A DNA stretch of 64,000 bases from Actinomadura coerulea (lineage in GTDB: Bacteria > Actinomycetota > Actinomycetes > Streptosporangiales > Streptosporangiaceae). The notes below the pieces were generated by a model that was not told the DNA's origin, searched no databases, and saw only the letters and a list, made by a program, of their open reading frames with translations. The stretch covers positions 930,001 through 994,000 of the forward strand of contig NZ_JACHMQ010000001.1 in the NCBI RefSeq assembly GCF_014208105.1, given 5' to 3'. How positions within the stretch are numbered: the stretch's first letter is position 1; every line of letters starts with the position of its first letter. The translations under genes were made by a program, and so were the position numbers. Shown piece after piece: positions 8,786 through 16,179 of this stretch.

Positions 8786-9193
8786 GTGACGACGTTCAGG
8801 ATCAGCGAGGCCGCCGCGCTCCTCGGGGTCAGCGCGGACACCGTCCGCCGGTGGGTGGACGGCGGCCGGCTCCCGGCGTCCCGGGACGAGCACGGGCACC
8901 GGCGGGTGCCGGGGGCCGCGCTGGCCGCCTTCGTGCGCGGCCAGGCGCGTGGCAGCGGAGCCTCCGACCAGGCCGAACGCTTCTCCTCGGCGCGCAACCG
9001 CATGCGGGGGATCGTCACCGAGGTCATCCGGGACGGGGTGATGGCGCAGGTCGAGATCCAGGCGGGGCCGTTCCGCGTCGTGTCGCTGATGAGCCGCGAG
9101 GCGGCCGACGAACTCGGCCTGGAGGCGGGCGTGGTCGCCGACGCCGTCGTCAAGTCCACCAACGTCGTCGTCGAAGTGCCGGACCAGGGCTGA
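8786..9193 (+). CDS. HTH-TOBE protein (molybdopterin/molybdate-binding regulator)
   Basis: The 135-residue protein has an excisionase/MerR-type DNA-binding helix-turn-helix (FRISEAAALLGVSADTVRRWVDGG, residues 3-26) and a C-terminal TOBE/Mop domain (RNRMRGIVTEVIRDGVMAQVEI...AVVKSTNVVVE), the fold that binds molybdate in ModE and ModC. It stands 13 bases upstream of modA, so it most likely senses molybdate and controls or buffers this transport operon, replacing a classical ModE. The start GTG 8786 gives a leaderless arrangement. Confidence 0.85.
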   Translation: MTTFRISEAAALLGVSADTVRRWVDGGRLPASRDEHGHRRVPGAALAAFVRGQARGSGASDQAERFSSARNRMRGIVTEVIRDGVMAQVEIQAGPFRVVSLMSREAADELGLEAGVVADAVVKSTNVVVEVPDQG

Positions 9194-9206
9194 GGGAGGC
9201 ACCGTG

Positions 9207-9983
9207 ATGAAGCGCACCGCGGCCGTGGCGGCGCTGTCGCTCACCGTTCTGGCCGGCTGCGGCGACGTCGCCGGCGAGGGCTCCTCCGGGACGGGGAGGG
9301 CGGGCGACGGCGCGACCCTGACGGTGTTCGCGGCGGCCTCGCTCACCGAGGCGTTCACCTCGCTCGGGAAGACGTTCGAGAGCGCGCATCCCGGCGTGAG
9401 GGTCAGGTTCCAGTTCGGCGGCAGCTCGACGCTGGCCCAGCAGATCACGCAGGGGGCGCCCGCCGACGTGTTCGCGGCCGCGAGCCCCGCCACCATGAAG
9501 ACGGTGACCGCCGCCGGGGACGCGTCGGGGCCGCCGCGGGTGTTCACCCGCAACCGCCTGGTCATCGCCGTCCCGAAGGGGGACCCCGGCAAGGTCGCGA
9601 AGGTGGGCGACCTCGGCAGGCCGGGGCTGAAGGTCGTGCTGTGCGCGGTGCAGGTGCCGTGCGGCGCCGCGGCCGAGACGGCTCTGGCCGCGGCCGGGGT
9701 GAAGGTCGAGCCGGTGTCGCGGGAGAAGGACGTCAAGGCCGTCCTGACGAAGGTGGGGCTGGGGGAGGCCGACGCCGGGCTCGTCTACCGCACCGACGTG
9801 AAGGCCGCCGGCGGCAGGGTCGCGGGCATCGGGTTCCCGGAGGCGGCCAAGGCGATCAACGACTACCCGATCGTCGAGGTCGCCCGGGCGCCGCACAGCG
9901 CGCTCGCCAGGGAGTTCATCCGGCTGGTGGTCGGCGAGCAGGGCAGGTCGGTGCTGAGCCGGGCGGGCTTCGAGGGGCCGTGA
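9207..9983 (+). CDS. modA: ModA, molybdate-binding lipoprotein
   Basis: ModA is the extracellular molybdate/tungstate receptor of the ModABC importer. The N-terminus is a lipoprotein signal (MKRTAAVAALSLTVLAGC) with the acylated Cys at residue 18. The mature part has type-II periplasmic-binding features: LTVFAAASLTEAF, GGSSTLAQQITQGAPADVFAAAS and the C-terminal YPIVEVA. ATG 9207 is preferred over GTG 9204 because GGGAGG at 9193-9198 is then at normal distance. The stop overlaps modB as GTGA. Confidence 0.93.
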   Translation: MKRTAAVAALSLTVLAGCGDVAGEGSSGTGRAGDGATLTVFAAASLTEAFTSLGKTFESAHPGVRVRFQFGGSSTLAQQITQGAPADVFAAASPATMKTVTAAGDASGPPRVFTRNRLVIAVPKGDPGKVAKVGDLGRPGLKVVLCAVQVPCGAAAETALAAAGVKVEPVSREKDVKAVLTKVGLGEADAGLVYRTDVKAAGGRVAGIGFPEAAKAINDYPIVEVARAPHSALAREFIRLVVGEQGRSVLSRAGFEGP

Positions 9984-10804
9984 GGCGACCGCGGAGGGCG
10001 TCGCGGGAGGCGGACCGGCTGCCGGGCGGGCCGCCGTGGGTCCTGCTCGCGCCCGCGCTGCTCGGGCTCGCCTTCCTGGTGCTGCCGCTGCTCGGCCTGC
10101 TCGTCAGGGCGCCGTGGTCCACGCTCGGCACGCGCCTGCTTCAGGCGCAGGTCATGGAGGCGCTCCGGCTCTCGCTGCTCACCGCCACCCTCGCCACCGG
10201 CCTGTGCCTGCTGCTCGGCGTCCCGCTCGCCTGGACGCTCGCCCGGGTCCGGTTCCCCGGCGTCCGGCTCGTCCGGGCCCTGGTGACCGTGCCGCTGGTG
10301 CTGCCGCCGGTCGTCGGCGGCGTCGCGCTGCTGCTCGTGCTCGGACGCCGCGGGCTGGTCGGCGGGTGGCTGGACCGCGCCTTCGGGCTCACGTTCCCCT
10401 TCACCACCGCCGGCGTCGTGCTCGCCGAGGCGTTCGTGGCGATGCCGTTCCTGGTGATCAGCGTGGAGGGCGCGCTGCGCGCCGCCGACCTGCGCTACGA
10501 GGAGGCCGCCGCCACGCTCGGCGCCGGCCGCTGGACGGTCTTCCGGCGGGTCACGCTGCCGCTGGTCGCGCCGGGCGTCGCGGCCGGGGCGATCCTGTGC
10601 TGGGCGCGGGCGCTCGGCGAGTTCGGGGCGACGATCACCTTCGCGGGCAACTTCCCCGGACGGACGCAGACGATGCCGCTCGCGGTGTACCTGGCGCTGG
10701 AGACCGACCCGCAGGCGGCGATCGTGCTCAGCCTCGTCCTGCTCGCCGTCTCGGTCGCCGTCCTCGCCGCGCTCCGGGACCGCTGGGTGGGCGGCGCGCG
10801 ATGA
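9980..10804 (+). CDS. modB: ModB, molybdate ABC transporter permease
   Basis: This 274-residue inner-membrane permease has about six membrane segments, starting with WVLLAPALLGLAFLVLPLLGLL. The EAA-like coupling motif that docks the ATPase is visible as EEAAATLGAGRWTVFRRVTLPL. The ending GEFGATITFAGNFPGRTQTMPLAVY is typical of ModB/CysT permeases. GTG 9980 overlaps the modA stop by 4 bases and the stop overlaps modC (ATGA), so modABC is one tightly coupled unit. Confidence 0.93.
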   Translation: MRRPRRASREADRLPGGPPWVLLAPALLGLAFLVLPLLGLLVRAPWSTLGTRLLQAQVMEALRLSLLTATLATGLCLLLGVPLAWTLARVRFPGVRLVRALVTVPLVLPPVVGGVALLLVLGRRGLVGGWLDRAFGLTFPFTTAGVVLAEAFVAMPFLVISVEGALRAADLRYEEAAATLGAGRWTVFRRVTLPLVAPGVAAGAILCWARALGEFGATITFAGNFPGRTQTMPLAVYLALETDPQAAIVLSLVLLAVSVAVLAALRDRWVGGAR

Positions 10805-11853
10805 GCGGTCCCCGGGGCCTGGACGCGCGGCTCGTCGTCCGCCGGGCCGCGTTCGACCTCGATCTCGCGCTCACCGCGGGGCCGGGCGAGGTGGTGGCCC
10901 TGCTCGGCCCGAACGGCGCGGGCAAGAGCACCGCGCTGCGCGCCCTGGCCGGGCTCGTGCCGATGGCGGGCGGGCACGTGCGGGTGGACGGCGCGGACCT
11001 GCGGCCGCTGCCGCCCGACCGCCGCGGCATCGGCATGGTCTTCCAGGACTACCTGCTGTTCCCGCACCTCACGGCGCTGGAGAACGTCGCGTTCGGGCCG
11101 CGCTGCCAGGGCGCCGGGCGCCGCGCCGCCCGGCGGACCGCCGCGGACTGGCTGGAGCGGGTGGGCCTCGCCGAGCACGCGTCCGCGCGCCCGCGGGCCC
11201 TGTCGGGCGGGCAGGCGCAGCGGGTGGCCCTCGCCCGCGCGCTGGCCGTCGACCCGCGCCTGCTGCTGCTGGACGAGCCGCTCGCGGCGCTCGACGCCCA
11301 CACCCGGCTGGAGATCAGGGCCGCGCTGCGCCGCCACCTCGCCGGCTTCGGGGGCGCCGCCGTGCTCGTCACCCACGACCCGCTGGACGCCATGGTGCTC
11401 GCCGACCGCCTCGTCGTCGTGGAGGGCGGCCGGCTCGTCCAGCAGGGGACCCCCGCCGACGTCGCGCGCCGCCCCCGCACCGACTACGTCGCGCGGTTGG
11501 TCGGCCTGAACCTGTACCGGGGCAAGGCCGAGGCGGGCACGGTCGCCCTGGGGGACGGTGCCGCGACCCTCGACACTGTCGACCCACTCGAAGGTGAGGT
11601 GTTTCTCGCCTTCGCGCCATCCTCGGTGGCGCTGTACCGGAGCCGTCCCGACGGAAGCCCGCGCAACCTGTGGCGCACGCGCGTCGGCGCGATCGAACGG
11701 CACGGGGACCGCGTCCGGGTGCGGCTTCCGGGCCCGCCTTTCGACGCCGTAGCGGACGTCACTCCGGCGGCGGTCGCGGAGCTCCAATTGTCGGAGGGCA
11801 GCCCCGTATGGGCGGCCGTGAAGGCCACCGAGACCCACGTTTACCCAGCTTGA
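10801..11853 (+). CDS. modC: ModC, molybdate ABC transporter ATP-binding protein
   Basis: The 350-residue ATPase drives molybdate import. Walker A is GPNGAGKST (about residues 38-46), the ABC signature is LSGGQAQRVALARAL, Walker B is LLLLDEPLAALD and the H-loop is VLVTHDPLDAM. After about residue 235 there is a C-terminal TOBE-like regulatory region typical of ModC. ATG 10801 overlaps the modB stop. The missing extra genes imply the HTH-TOBE protein upstream supplies regulation. Confidence 0.93.
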   Translation: MSGPRGLDARLVVRRAAFDLDLALTAGPGEVVALLGPNGAGKSTALRALAGLVPMAGGHVRVDGADLRPLPPDRRGIGMVFQDYLLFPHLTALENVAFGPRCQGAGRRAARRTAADWLERVGLAEHASARPRALSGGQAQRVALARALAVDPRLLLLDEPLAALDAHTRLEIRAALRRHLAGFGGAAVLVTHDPLDAMVLADRLVVVEGGRLVQQGTPADVARRPRTDYVARLVGLNLYRGKAEAGTVALGDGAATLDTVDPLEGEVFLAFAPSSVALYRSRPDGSPRNLWRTRVGAIERHGDRVRVRLPGPPFDAVADVTPAAVAELQLSEGSPVWAAVKATETHVYPA

Positions 11854-11953
11854 ACGCCTCCTCGCCGGGCGGCGGGCGGTCGCGGGCGGTCGGTGCCGCC
11901 GACCAGTGATATCCCTCACAAAACCGGGCATCATCCCCCAAAAGCGGACGTGA

Positions 11954-11967
11954 TTGGTCCAGACCAA
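11954..11967. promoter_or_regulatory. DasR/GntR-type operator upstream of pckG
   Basis: TTGGTC-CA-GACCAA is a perfect 6-bp inverted repeat with a 2-base spacer. Its core TGGTC-N2-GACCA is the core of the known DasR-responsive element (dre), and over 16 bases 12 positions agree with ACTGGTCTAGACCACT. It lies 65 bases ahead of the pckG start. Regulator identity is inferred from motif resemblance. Confidence 0.6.
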
Positions 11968-12031
11968 ATGGCAAAAACGACGGGTCTTGTTCATCATGCA
12001 AAGATCCTGCGAACAGCTGAAGGAGACGCCC

Positions 12032-13849
12032 GTGTCCAACCAGGTCCCCGGCCTCGACCAGGCCCCTACCGGCCACACCGAACTGATTGAGTGGGTACGC
12101 GGGATCGCCGAGCTGACCGGGCCCGAGCGGGTCGAGTGGTGTGACGGCTCGGAGGAGGAGTGGGAGCGGCTCACCGGCCTCCTCGTCGAGCAGGGCACCC
12201 TGACGCGGCTCGACCCCGCCAAACGGCCCAACAGCTTCCACGCGGCCTCCGACCCCACCGACGTCGCCCGCGTCGAGGACCGGACGTTCATCTGCTCCGA
12301 GAAGCAGGAGGACGCCGGTCCCACCAACAACTGGATCGCGCCCGCCGAGATGCGCGAGACCCTGGGCGGCCTCTTCGAGGGCTGCATGAAGGGCCGCACC
12401 ATGTACGTGGTGCCGTTCTGCATGGGCCCGCTGGGAGGCAACATCTCGCAGCTGGGCGTTGAGATCACCGACTCCGCCTACGTCGCCGTGTCCATGCGGA
12501 TCATGACGCGGATGGGCGAGGGCGCGCTGCGCCTCATCGAGGAGCGCGGGTCGTTCGTCAGGGCCGTCCACTCCGTCGGCGCCCCCCTGGAGCCGGGCCA
12601 GGAGGACGTCAAGTGGCCGTGCAACTCCACCAAGTACATCACGCACTTCCCCGAGACCCGGGAGATCTGGTCCTACGGGTCCGGGTACGGCGGCAACGCG
12701 CTGCTCGGCAAGAAGTGCTACGCGCTGCGCATCGCCTCGACGATGGCCCGCGACGAGGGCTGGATGGCCGAGCACATGCTCGTGCTGAAGCTGACGCCGC
12801 CCACCGGTGAGACCCGCTACGTCGCCGCCGCGTTCCCCTCGGCGTGCGGCAAGACCAACCTCGCCATGCTGGAGCCGACCATCCCCGGATGGAAGGTCGA
12901 GACGATCGGCGACGACATCGCCTGGATGCGCTTCGGCGACGACGGCCGCCTCTACGCCATCAACCCCGAGGCCGGCTTCTTCGGCGTCGCGCCCGGCACG
13001 GGCGAGAGCACCAACGCCAACGCGGTGAAGACGCTGTGGGGCAACAGCATCTTCACGAACGTGGCCCTCACCGACGACGGCGACGTGTGGTGGGAGGGCC
13101 TCACCGACGAGCCGCCCGCGCACCTGACCGACTGGAAGGGCAACGACTGGACGCCGGACTCCGAGAGCCCGGCCGCCCACCCGAACGCCCGCTTCACAAC
13201 CCCGGCCGGCCAGTGCCCGATCATCGCCGACGAGTGGGAGGACCCGAAGGGCGTCCCGATCTCGGCGATCCTGTTCGGCGGCCGCCGCGCCTCCGCCGTC
13301 CCGCTGGTCACCGAGTCGTTCGACTGGCAGCAGGGCGTGTTCCTCGGCGCCAACGTCGCGTCCGAGAAGACCGCCGCCGCCGAGGGCGCCGTCGGCGAGC
13401 TGCGCCGCGACCCGTTCGCGATGCTGCCGTTCTGCGGCTACAACATGGGCGACTACTTCGGCCACTGGCTGGAGATCGGCAAGGCGACCGACCCGGAGAA
13501 GCTCCCGCGGATCTACTACGTCAACTGGTTCCGCAAGAACGCCGACGGCGAGTTCATCTGGCCCGGCTTCGGCGAGAACAGCCGCGTCCTGAAGTGGATC
13601 GTCGAGCGCCTCAACGGCAAGGCCGACGCCGTCAAGTCCCCGATCGGGCACCTGCCGACGAGGGAGGCGCTCGACACCGAGGGCCTCGACCTGGACGACG
13701 CCGACCTGGAGACGCTCCTGTCGGTCGACACCGAGGTGTGGAAGCAGGAGGCCGCCCTCGTGCCGGAGTTCTTCGAGAAGTTCGGTGAGCACACGCCGAA
13801 GGCGCTGTGGGACGAGTACCACGACCTGGTGCGCCGCCTGGAGCACTGA
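12032..13849 (+). CDS. pckG: Phosphoenolpyruvate carboxykinase (GTP)
   Basis: This 605-residue enzyme interconverts oxaloacetate plus GTP and PEP plus CO2 plus GDP, the gluconeogenic entry step. Family signatures are [10 protein letters not shown] (residues 268-277, the nucleotide and active-site cysteine loop), IGDDIAWM (292-299) and the [13 protein letters not shown] region. Length fits the GTP-dependent class (about 600-620). GTG 12032 is chosen because AAGGAG lies 7 bases upstream. Regulation is suggested by the TGGTC-N2-GACCA palindrome upstream, and a strong terminator follows, so it is a single-gene transcript. Confidence 0.96.
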   Translation: MSNQVPGLDQAPTGHTELIEWVRGIAELTGPERVEWCDGSEEEWERLTGLLVEQGTLTRLDPAKRPNSFHAASDPTDVARVEDRTFICSEKQEDAGPTNNWIAPAEMRETLGGLFEGCMKGRTMYVVPFCMGPLGGNISQLGVEITDSAYVAVSMRIMTRMGEGALRLIEERGSFVRAVHSVGAPLEPGQEDVKWPCNSTKYITHFPETREIWSYGSGYGGNALLGKKCYALRIASTMARDEGWMAEHMLVLKLTPPTGETRYVAAAFPSACGKTNLAMLEPTIPGWKVETIGDDIAWMRFGDDGRLYAINPEAGFFGVAPGTGESTNANAVKTLWGNSIFTNVALTDDGDVWWEGLTDEPPAHLTDWKGNDWTPDSESPAAHPNARFTTPAGQCPIIADEWEDPKGVPISAILFGGRRASAVPLVTESFDWQQGVFLGANVASEKTAAAEGAVGELRRDPFAMLPFCGYNMGDYFGHWLEIGKATDPEKLPRIYYVNWFRKNADGEFIWPGFGENSRVLKWIVERLNGKADAVKSPIGHLPTREALDTEGLDLDDADLETLLSVDTEVWKQEAALVPEFFEKFGEHTPKALWDEYHDLVRRLEH

Positions 13850-13883
13850 CGCGCGGGCGGCGCCTGCCGCCGCCCGGACCCGC

Positions 13884-13928
13884 GGCCGGTCGCGAACTTT
13901 GCGAAGTTCGCGACCGGCCTTTGCGTTT
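13884..13928 (+). terminator. Strong intrinsic terminator of pckG
   Basis: A perfect 16-bp stem (13884-13899 with 13904-13919) closes on a TGCG tetraloop, which fits the very stable UNCG class, and is followed by TTTGCGTTT. It lies 34 bases after the pckG stop. Confidence 0.93.
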
Positions 13929-13982
13929 CCCGCAGGGGACGGAGACGGACACTGGAGGAGGTTCCGTCCCCGGGAGGCCGGC

Positions 13983-14576
13983 ATGTTCGACCTGATGACC
14001 CGCCACTGGTGGGTGCTCGCGCTGCGCGGCACGTTCGCGATCATCTTCGGCATCGTCGCCTGGGTGTGGCCGGGCATCACCGTCTGGGCTCTGGTGGTGC
14101 TGTTCGGCGCGTACGCCCTCGTGGACGGCGTGTTCGCGGTGGCGCAGGCGATCCGCGGCACGTCCGGCGGGCCGCGCGGCCTGCTGGCCCTGTCGGGGGC
14201 CGCGGGGGTCGCGCTCGGCATCGCCGCCCTGGTGTGGCCGGGCATCACCGCGTTCGTCCTGCTCATGCTGATCGCCGCCTGGGCGGTCGCCACCGGCGTG
14301 CTGGAGATCGGCGTCGCGCTCGCGATGCGCAAGGAGCTGAAGGGCGAGTGGGCGTACGTGCTCACCGGCGCCGTCTCGCTGATCTTCGGGATCATGCTGT
14401 TCGCGTGGCCCGTCTCCGGCGCGATCGCCATCGTCTGGCTGATCGGGCTGCTGGCCGTCCTGACCGGCGCCGCCATGATCGGCGCGGCGTTCCGGCTGCG
14501 CCGGCTCGGGCAGGCGGCCGAGCGCCCCGGCGGGCCGAGCCCGGCCGCCCACTACCGGCCGGGCCCCCACTACTGA
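13983..14576 (+). CDS. HdeD-like (DUF308) membrane protein
   Basis: The 197-residue protein contains six hydrophobic segments arranged as three two-helix repeats, each with a WPGIT- or WPVSG-like turn (residues around 22, 82 and 140). This repeat pattern is the mark of the DUF308/HdeD family; E. coli HdeD helps acid resistance at high cell density. The ATG at 13983 is used since the hydrophobic repeats begin right after it. It follows the pckG terminator so it has its own promoter. The role in this organism is unknown. Confidence 0.85.
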   Translation: MFDLMTRHWWVLALRGTFAIIFGIVAWVWPGITVWALVVLFGAYALVDGVFAVAQAIRGTSGGPRGLLALSGAAGVALGIAALVWPGITAFVLLMLIAAWAVATGVLEIGVALAMRKELKGEWAYVLTGAVSLIFGIMLFAWPVSGAIAIVWLIGLLAVLTGAAMIGAAFRLRRLGQAAERPGGPSPAAHYRPGPHY

Positions 14577-14601
14577 CCGGGGCCCGGGCCGTCCGGCGCG
14601 A

Positions 14602-14619
14602 CCTCAAGCGCGGTTGAGG
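14602..14619 (+). promoter_or_regulatory. SoxR box in the soxR promoter
   Basis: CCTCAAGCGCGGTTGAGG keeps both outer 6-base arms of the known SoxR box CCTCAAGTTAACTTGAGG at the same 18-base length. It ends 6 bases before a -10 hexamer TAGGAT (14626-14631), the position from which SoxR twists promoters. Autoregulation is inferred. Confidence 0.8.
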
Positions 14620-14625
14620 AACGCG

Positions 14626-14631
14626 TAGGAT
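14626..14631 (+). promoter_or_regulatory. -10 element of leaderless soxR promoter
   Basis: TAGGAT ends 7 bases ahead of the soxR ATG at 14639, so the transcript should begin at the start codon. No ribosome site is present. Confidence 0.6.
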
Positions 14632-14638
14632 CCGGTGC

Positions 14639-15193
14639 ATGACGCGGCTGGAGCACCGGGTGCACGAACTGACCGTCGGGCAGCTCGCCGAGCGGAGCGG
14701 GGTGGCCGTCTCGGCGCTGCACTTCTACGAGGCCAAGGGGCTGATCAAGAGCCGGCGCACGGCGGGCAACCAGCGGCGGTTCAGCCGGGACACGCTCCGC
14801 CGGGTCTCGTTCATCAAGGTCTCGCAGCGCGTCGGGATCCCGCTCGGCGAGATCCGCGACGCGCTCGCCACCCTCCCGGAGGAGCGCACCCCCACGGTGG
14901 CGGACTGGGCGCGCCTTTCGGAGAGATGGCGCGGCGACCTCGACGCGCGCATCCGGCAGCTCGAGCGGCTGCGCGACGACCTCACCGACTGCATCGGCTG
15001 CGGCTGCCTGTCGATCAACAAATGCGCGCTCGCCAACCCCTACGACCGGCTCGGCGACGAGGGGCCGGGGCCGCGCCGTCTGCTCGTGCCGGCCGGCGCC
15101 GGGGAACCCGCGCCCCGCCCGGCGGGCGGGACGCGGGCCTCCGAGGCGGACGGCTGCGTCCGCGCCTGCGCTCCGGGGAGCGACCCCGCCTAG
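14639..15193 (+). CDS. soxR: SoxR, redox-sensing MerR-family regulator
   Basis: This 184-residue regulator senses redox-active compounds through a [2Fe-2S] cluster. The MerR helix-turn-helix is LTVGQLAERSGVAVSALHFY (residues 11-30), followed by the dimer helix (about 85-115). The cluster ligands are Cys118, Cys121, Cys123 and Cys129 in CIGCGCLSINKC. A C-terminal extension of some 40 residues with three more features (Ser/Ala/Gly-rich, Cys at residues near 172 and 176) is less conserved. The promoter has a SoxR box, so it very probably controls itself. Its TAG stop is the CTAG at the left end of the adjacent IS. Confidence 0.94.
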   Translation: MTRLEHRVHELTVGQLAERSGVAVSALHFYEAKGLIKSRRTAGNQRRFSRDTLRRVSFIKVSQRVGIPLGEIRDALATLPEERTPTVADWARLSERWRGDLDARIRQLERLRDDLTDCIGCGCLSINKCALANPYDRLGDEGPGPRRLLVPAGAGEPAPRPAGGTRASEADGCVRACAPGSDPA

Positions 15194-15209
15194 ATCGTTG
15201 ATGGGAAAT
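15194..15209 (+). repeat. Left terminal inverted repeat of the IS
   Basis: ATCGTTGATGGGAAAT, identical in inverted orientation to 16164-16179. Confidence 0.93.
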
Positions 15210-15255
15210 CGTTGAACTGGGTACGGACACGGCGAAGGGCGCCCATGGTCGGTGT

Positions 15256-16152
15256 GTGAAGACTGACTTGGACGCCCTTCTGACCGCACTCTACGTTCAT
15301 CTGGACGATCACGTCCTGCCTTCGCGGCGACAGCGGCGGCGGGGCCGTGCCCGGCTGCTGAGCGATGCCGAGCTGGTCTGCGTGGCCGTCGCGCAGGTCC
15401 TGCTGGGATGCGATGCCGAGCACCGGTGGCTGCGCCTGGCCCCGGCCCGGATCGGTCACCTGTTCCCGCGTCTTCCCTGCCAGTCCGAATACAACCGGCA
15501 TCTGCGCGGTGCCGCCCCGCTGCTGCTGGCCGCGGCGGCGTGGCTGGTCCGTCAGACGCCCTCCTGGCATGAGCGGCTGCGGCTGATGGACGGCACCCCG
15601 GTGCGCTGCGGCGCCTCGCGCACCACCGTGCACCGCTCGGGCCTGGGCGAGATCGCCGGCTACGGCATGGACAAGTCCCACCACGCCTTCTACTGGGGCG
15701 CCAAGCTGATGCTGGTCACCACCGCCGAGGGCGCGGTGTGCGCCTTCAGCCTGGCCCACCCCAAGGAACTGGACGAACGGCTGCAGGCGATCCACCTGCT
15801 GCACGTCCAGCCGCCCGCACCAGGACCATGCCCGATCGTGTGCGACAAGGGGTTCGCCGGCGCCGGAGTGGAAATGGCCGCCGCCGACCTGGGCCATGTG
15901 CTGATCCGGCCACCACGCGCCGACGAGCCCCATCCCCCGGTGGCGGTGTTCCCCGGCTGGCTGCGCCAGCGCATCGAGGCGGTCATCTGGACACTGAAGA
16001 ACCAGCTCGGCCTGGAACGCCACGCCGCCCGCACCCCCGAAGGCCTGTGGACACGCGTCTGCCAGCGCATCTGCGCCCTCAACGCCGCCATCTGGCACAA
16101 CTGGCTCATCGACGCACCCGTCAAACGCTCCCTGATCGCCTACGACCACTGA
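15256..16152 (+). CDS. IS982-family transposase
   Basis: The 298-residue DDE transposase starts with GTG 15256 (MKTDLDALLTALYV, the typical IS982 opening). Acidic catalytic residues can be placed at Asp112 (RLMDGTPV), Asp197 (IVCDKGF) and Glu241 (RIEAVIWTLK). An N-terminal helical region (SDAELVCVAVAQ) precedes them. No frameshift or stop is visible, so the element may still be active. It reads in the same direction as soxR. Confidence 0.93.
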   Translation: MKTDLDALLTALYVHLDDHVLPSRRQRRRGRARLLSDAELVCVAVAQVLLGCDAEHRWLRLAPARIGHLFPRLPCQSEYNRHLRGAAPLLLAAAAWLVRQTPSWHERLRLMDGTPVRCGASRTTVHRSGLGEIAGYGMDKSHHAFYWGAKLMLVTTAEGAVCAFSLAHPKELDERLQAIHLLHVQPPAPGPCPIVCDKGFAGAGVEMAAADLGHVLIRPPRADEPHPPVAVFPGWLRQRIEAVIWTLKNQLGLERHAARTPEGLWTRVCQRICALNAAIWHNWLIDAPVKRSLIAYDH

Positions 16153-16163
16153 CCAGCACCGAT

Positions 16164-16179
16164 ATTTCCCATCAACGAT
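16164..16179 (-). repeat. Right terminal inverted repeat of the IS
   Basis: ATTTCCCATCAACGAT, the perfect complement of the left end. Confidence 0.93.

Larger units (their letters stand above)
15194..16179 (+). mobile_element. IS982-family insertion sequence, complete
   Basis: The element is 986 bp with perfect 16-bp terminal inverted repeats (ATCGTTGATGGGAAAT at 15194-15209, its complement at 16164-16179) and one intact transposase gene. CTAG flanks both ends (15190-15193 and 16180-16183) and reads as the target duplication, although being palindromic it could also be counted as part of 20-bp repeats. Size and transposase fit IS982. Insertion separates soxR from the convergent GH65 gene without cutting either. 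Confidence 0.92.
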
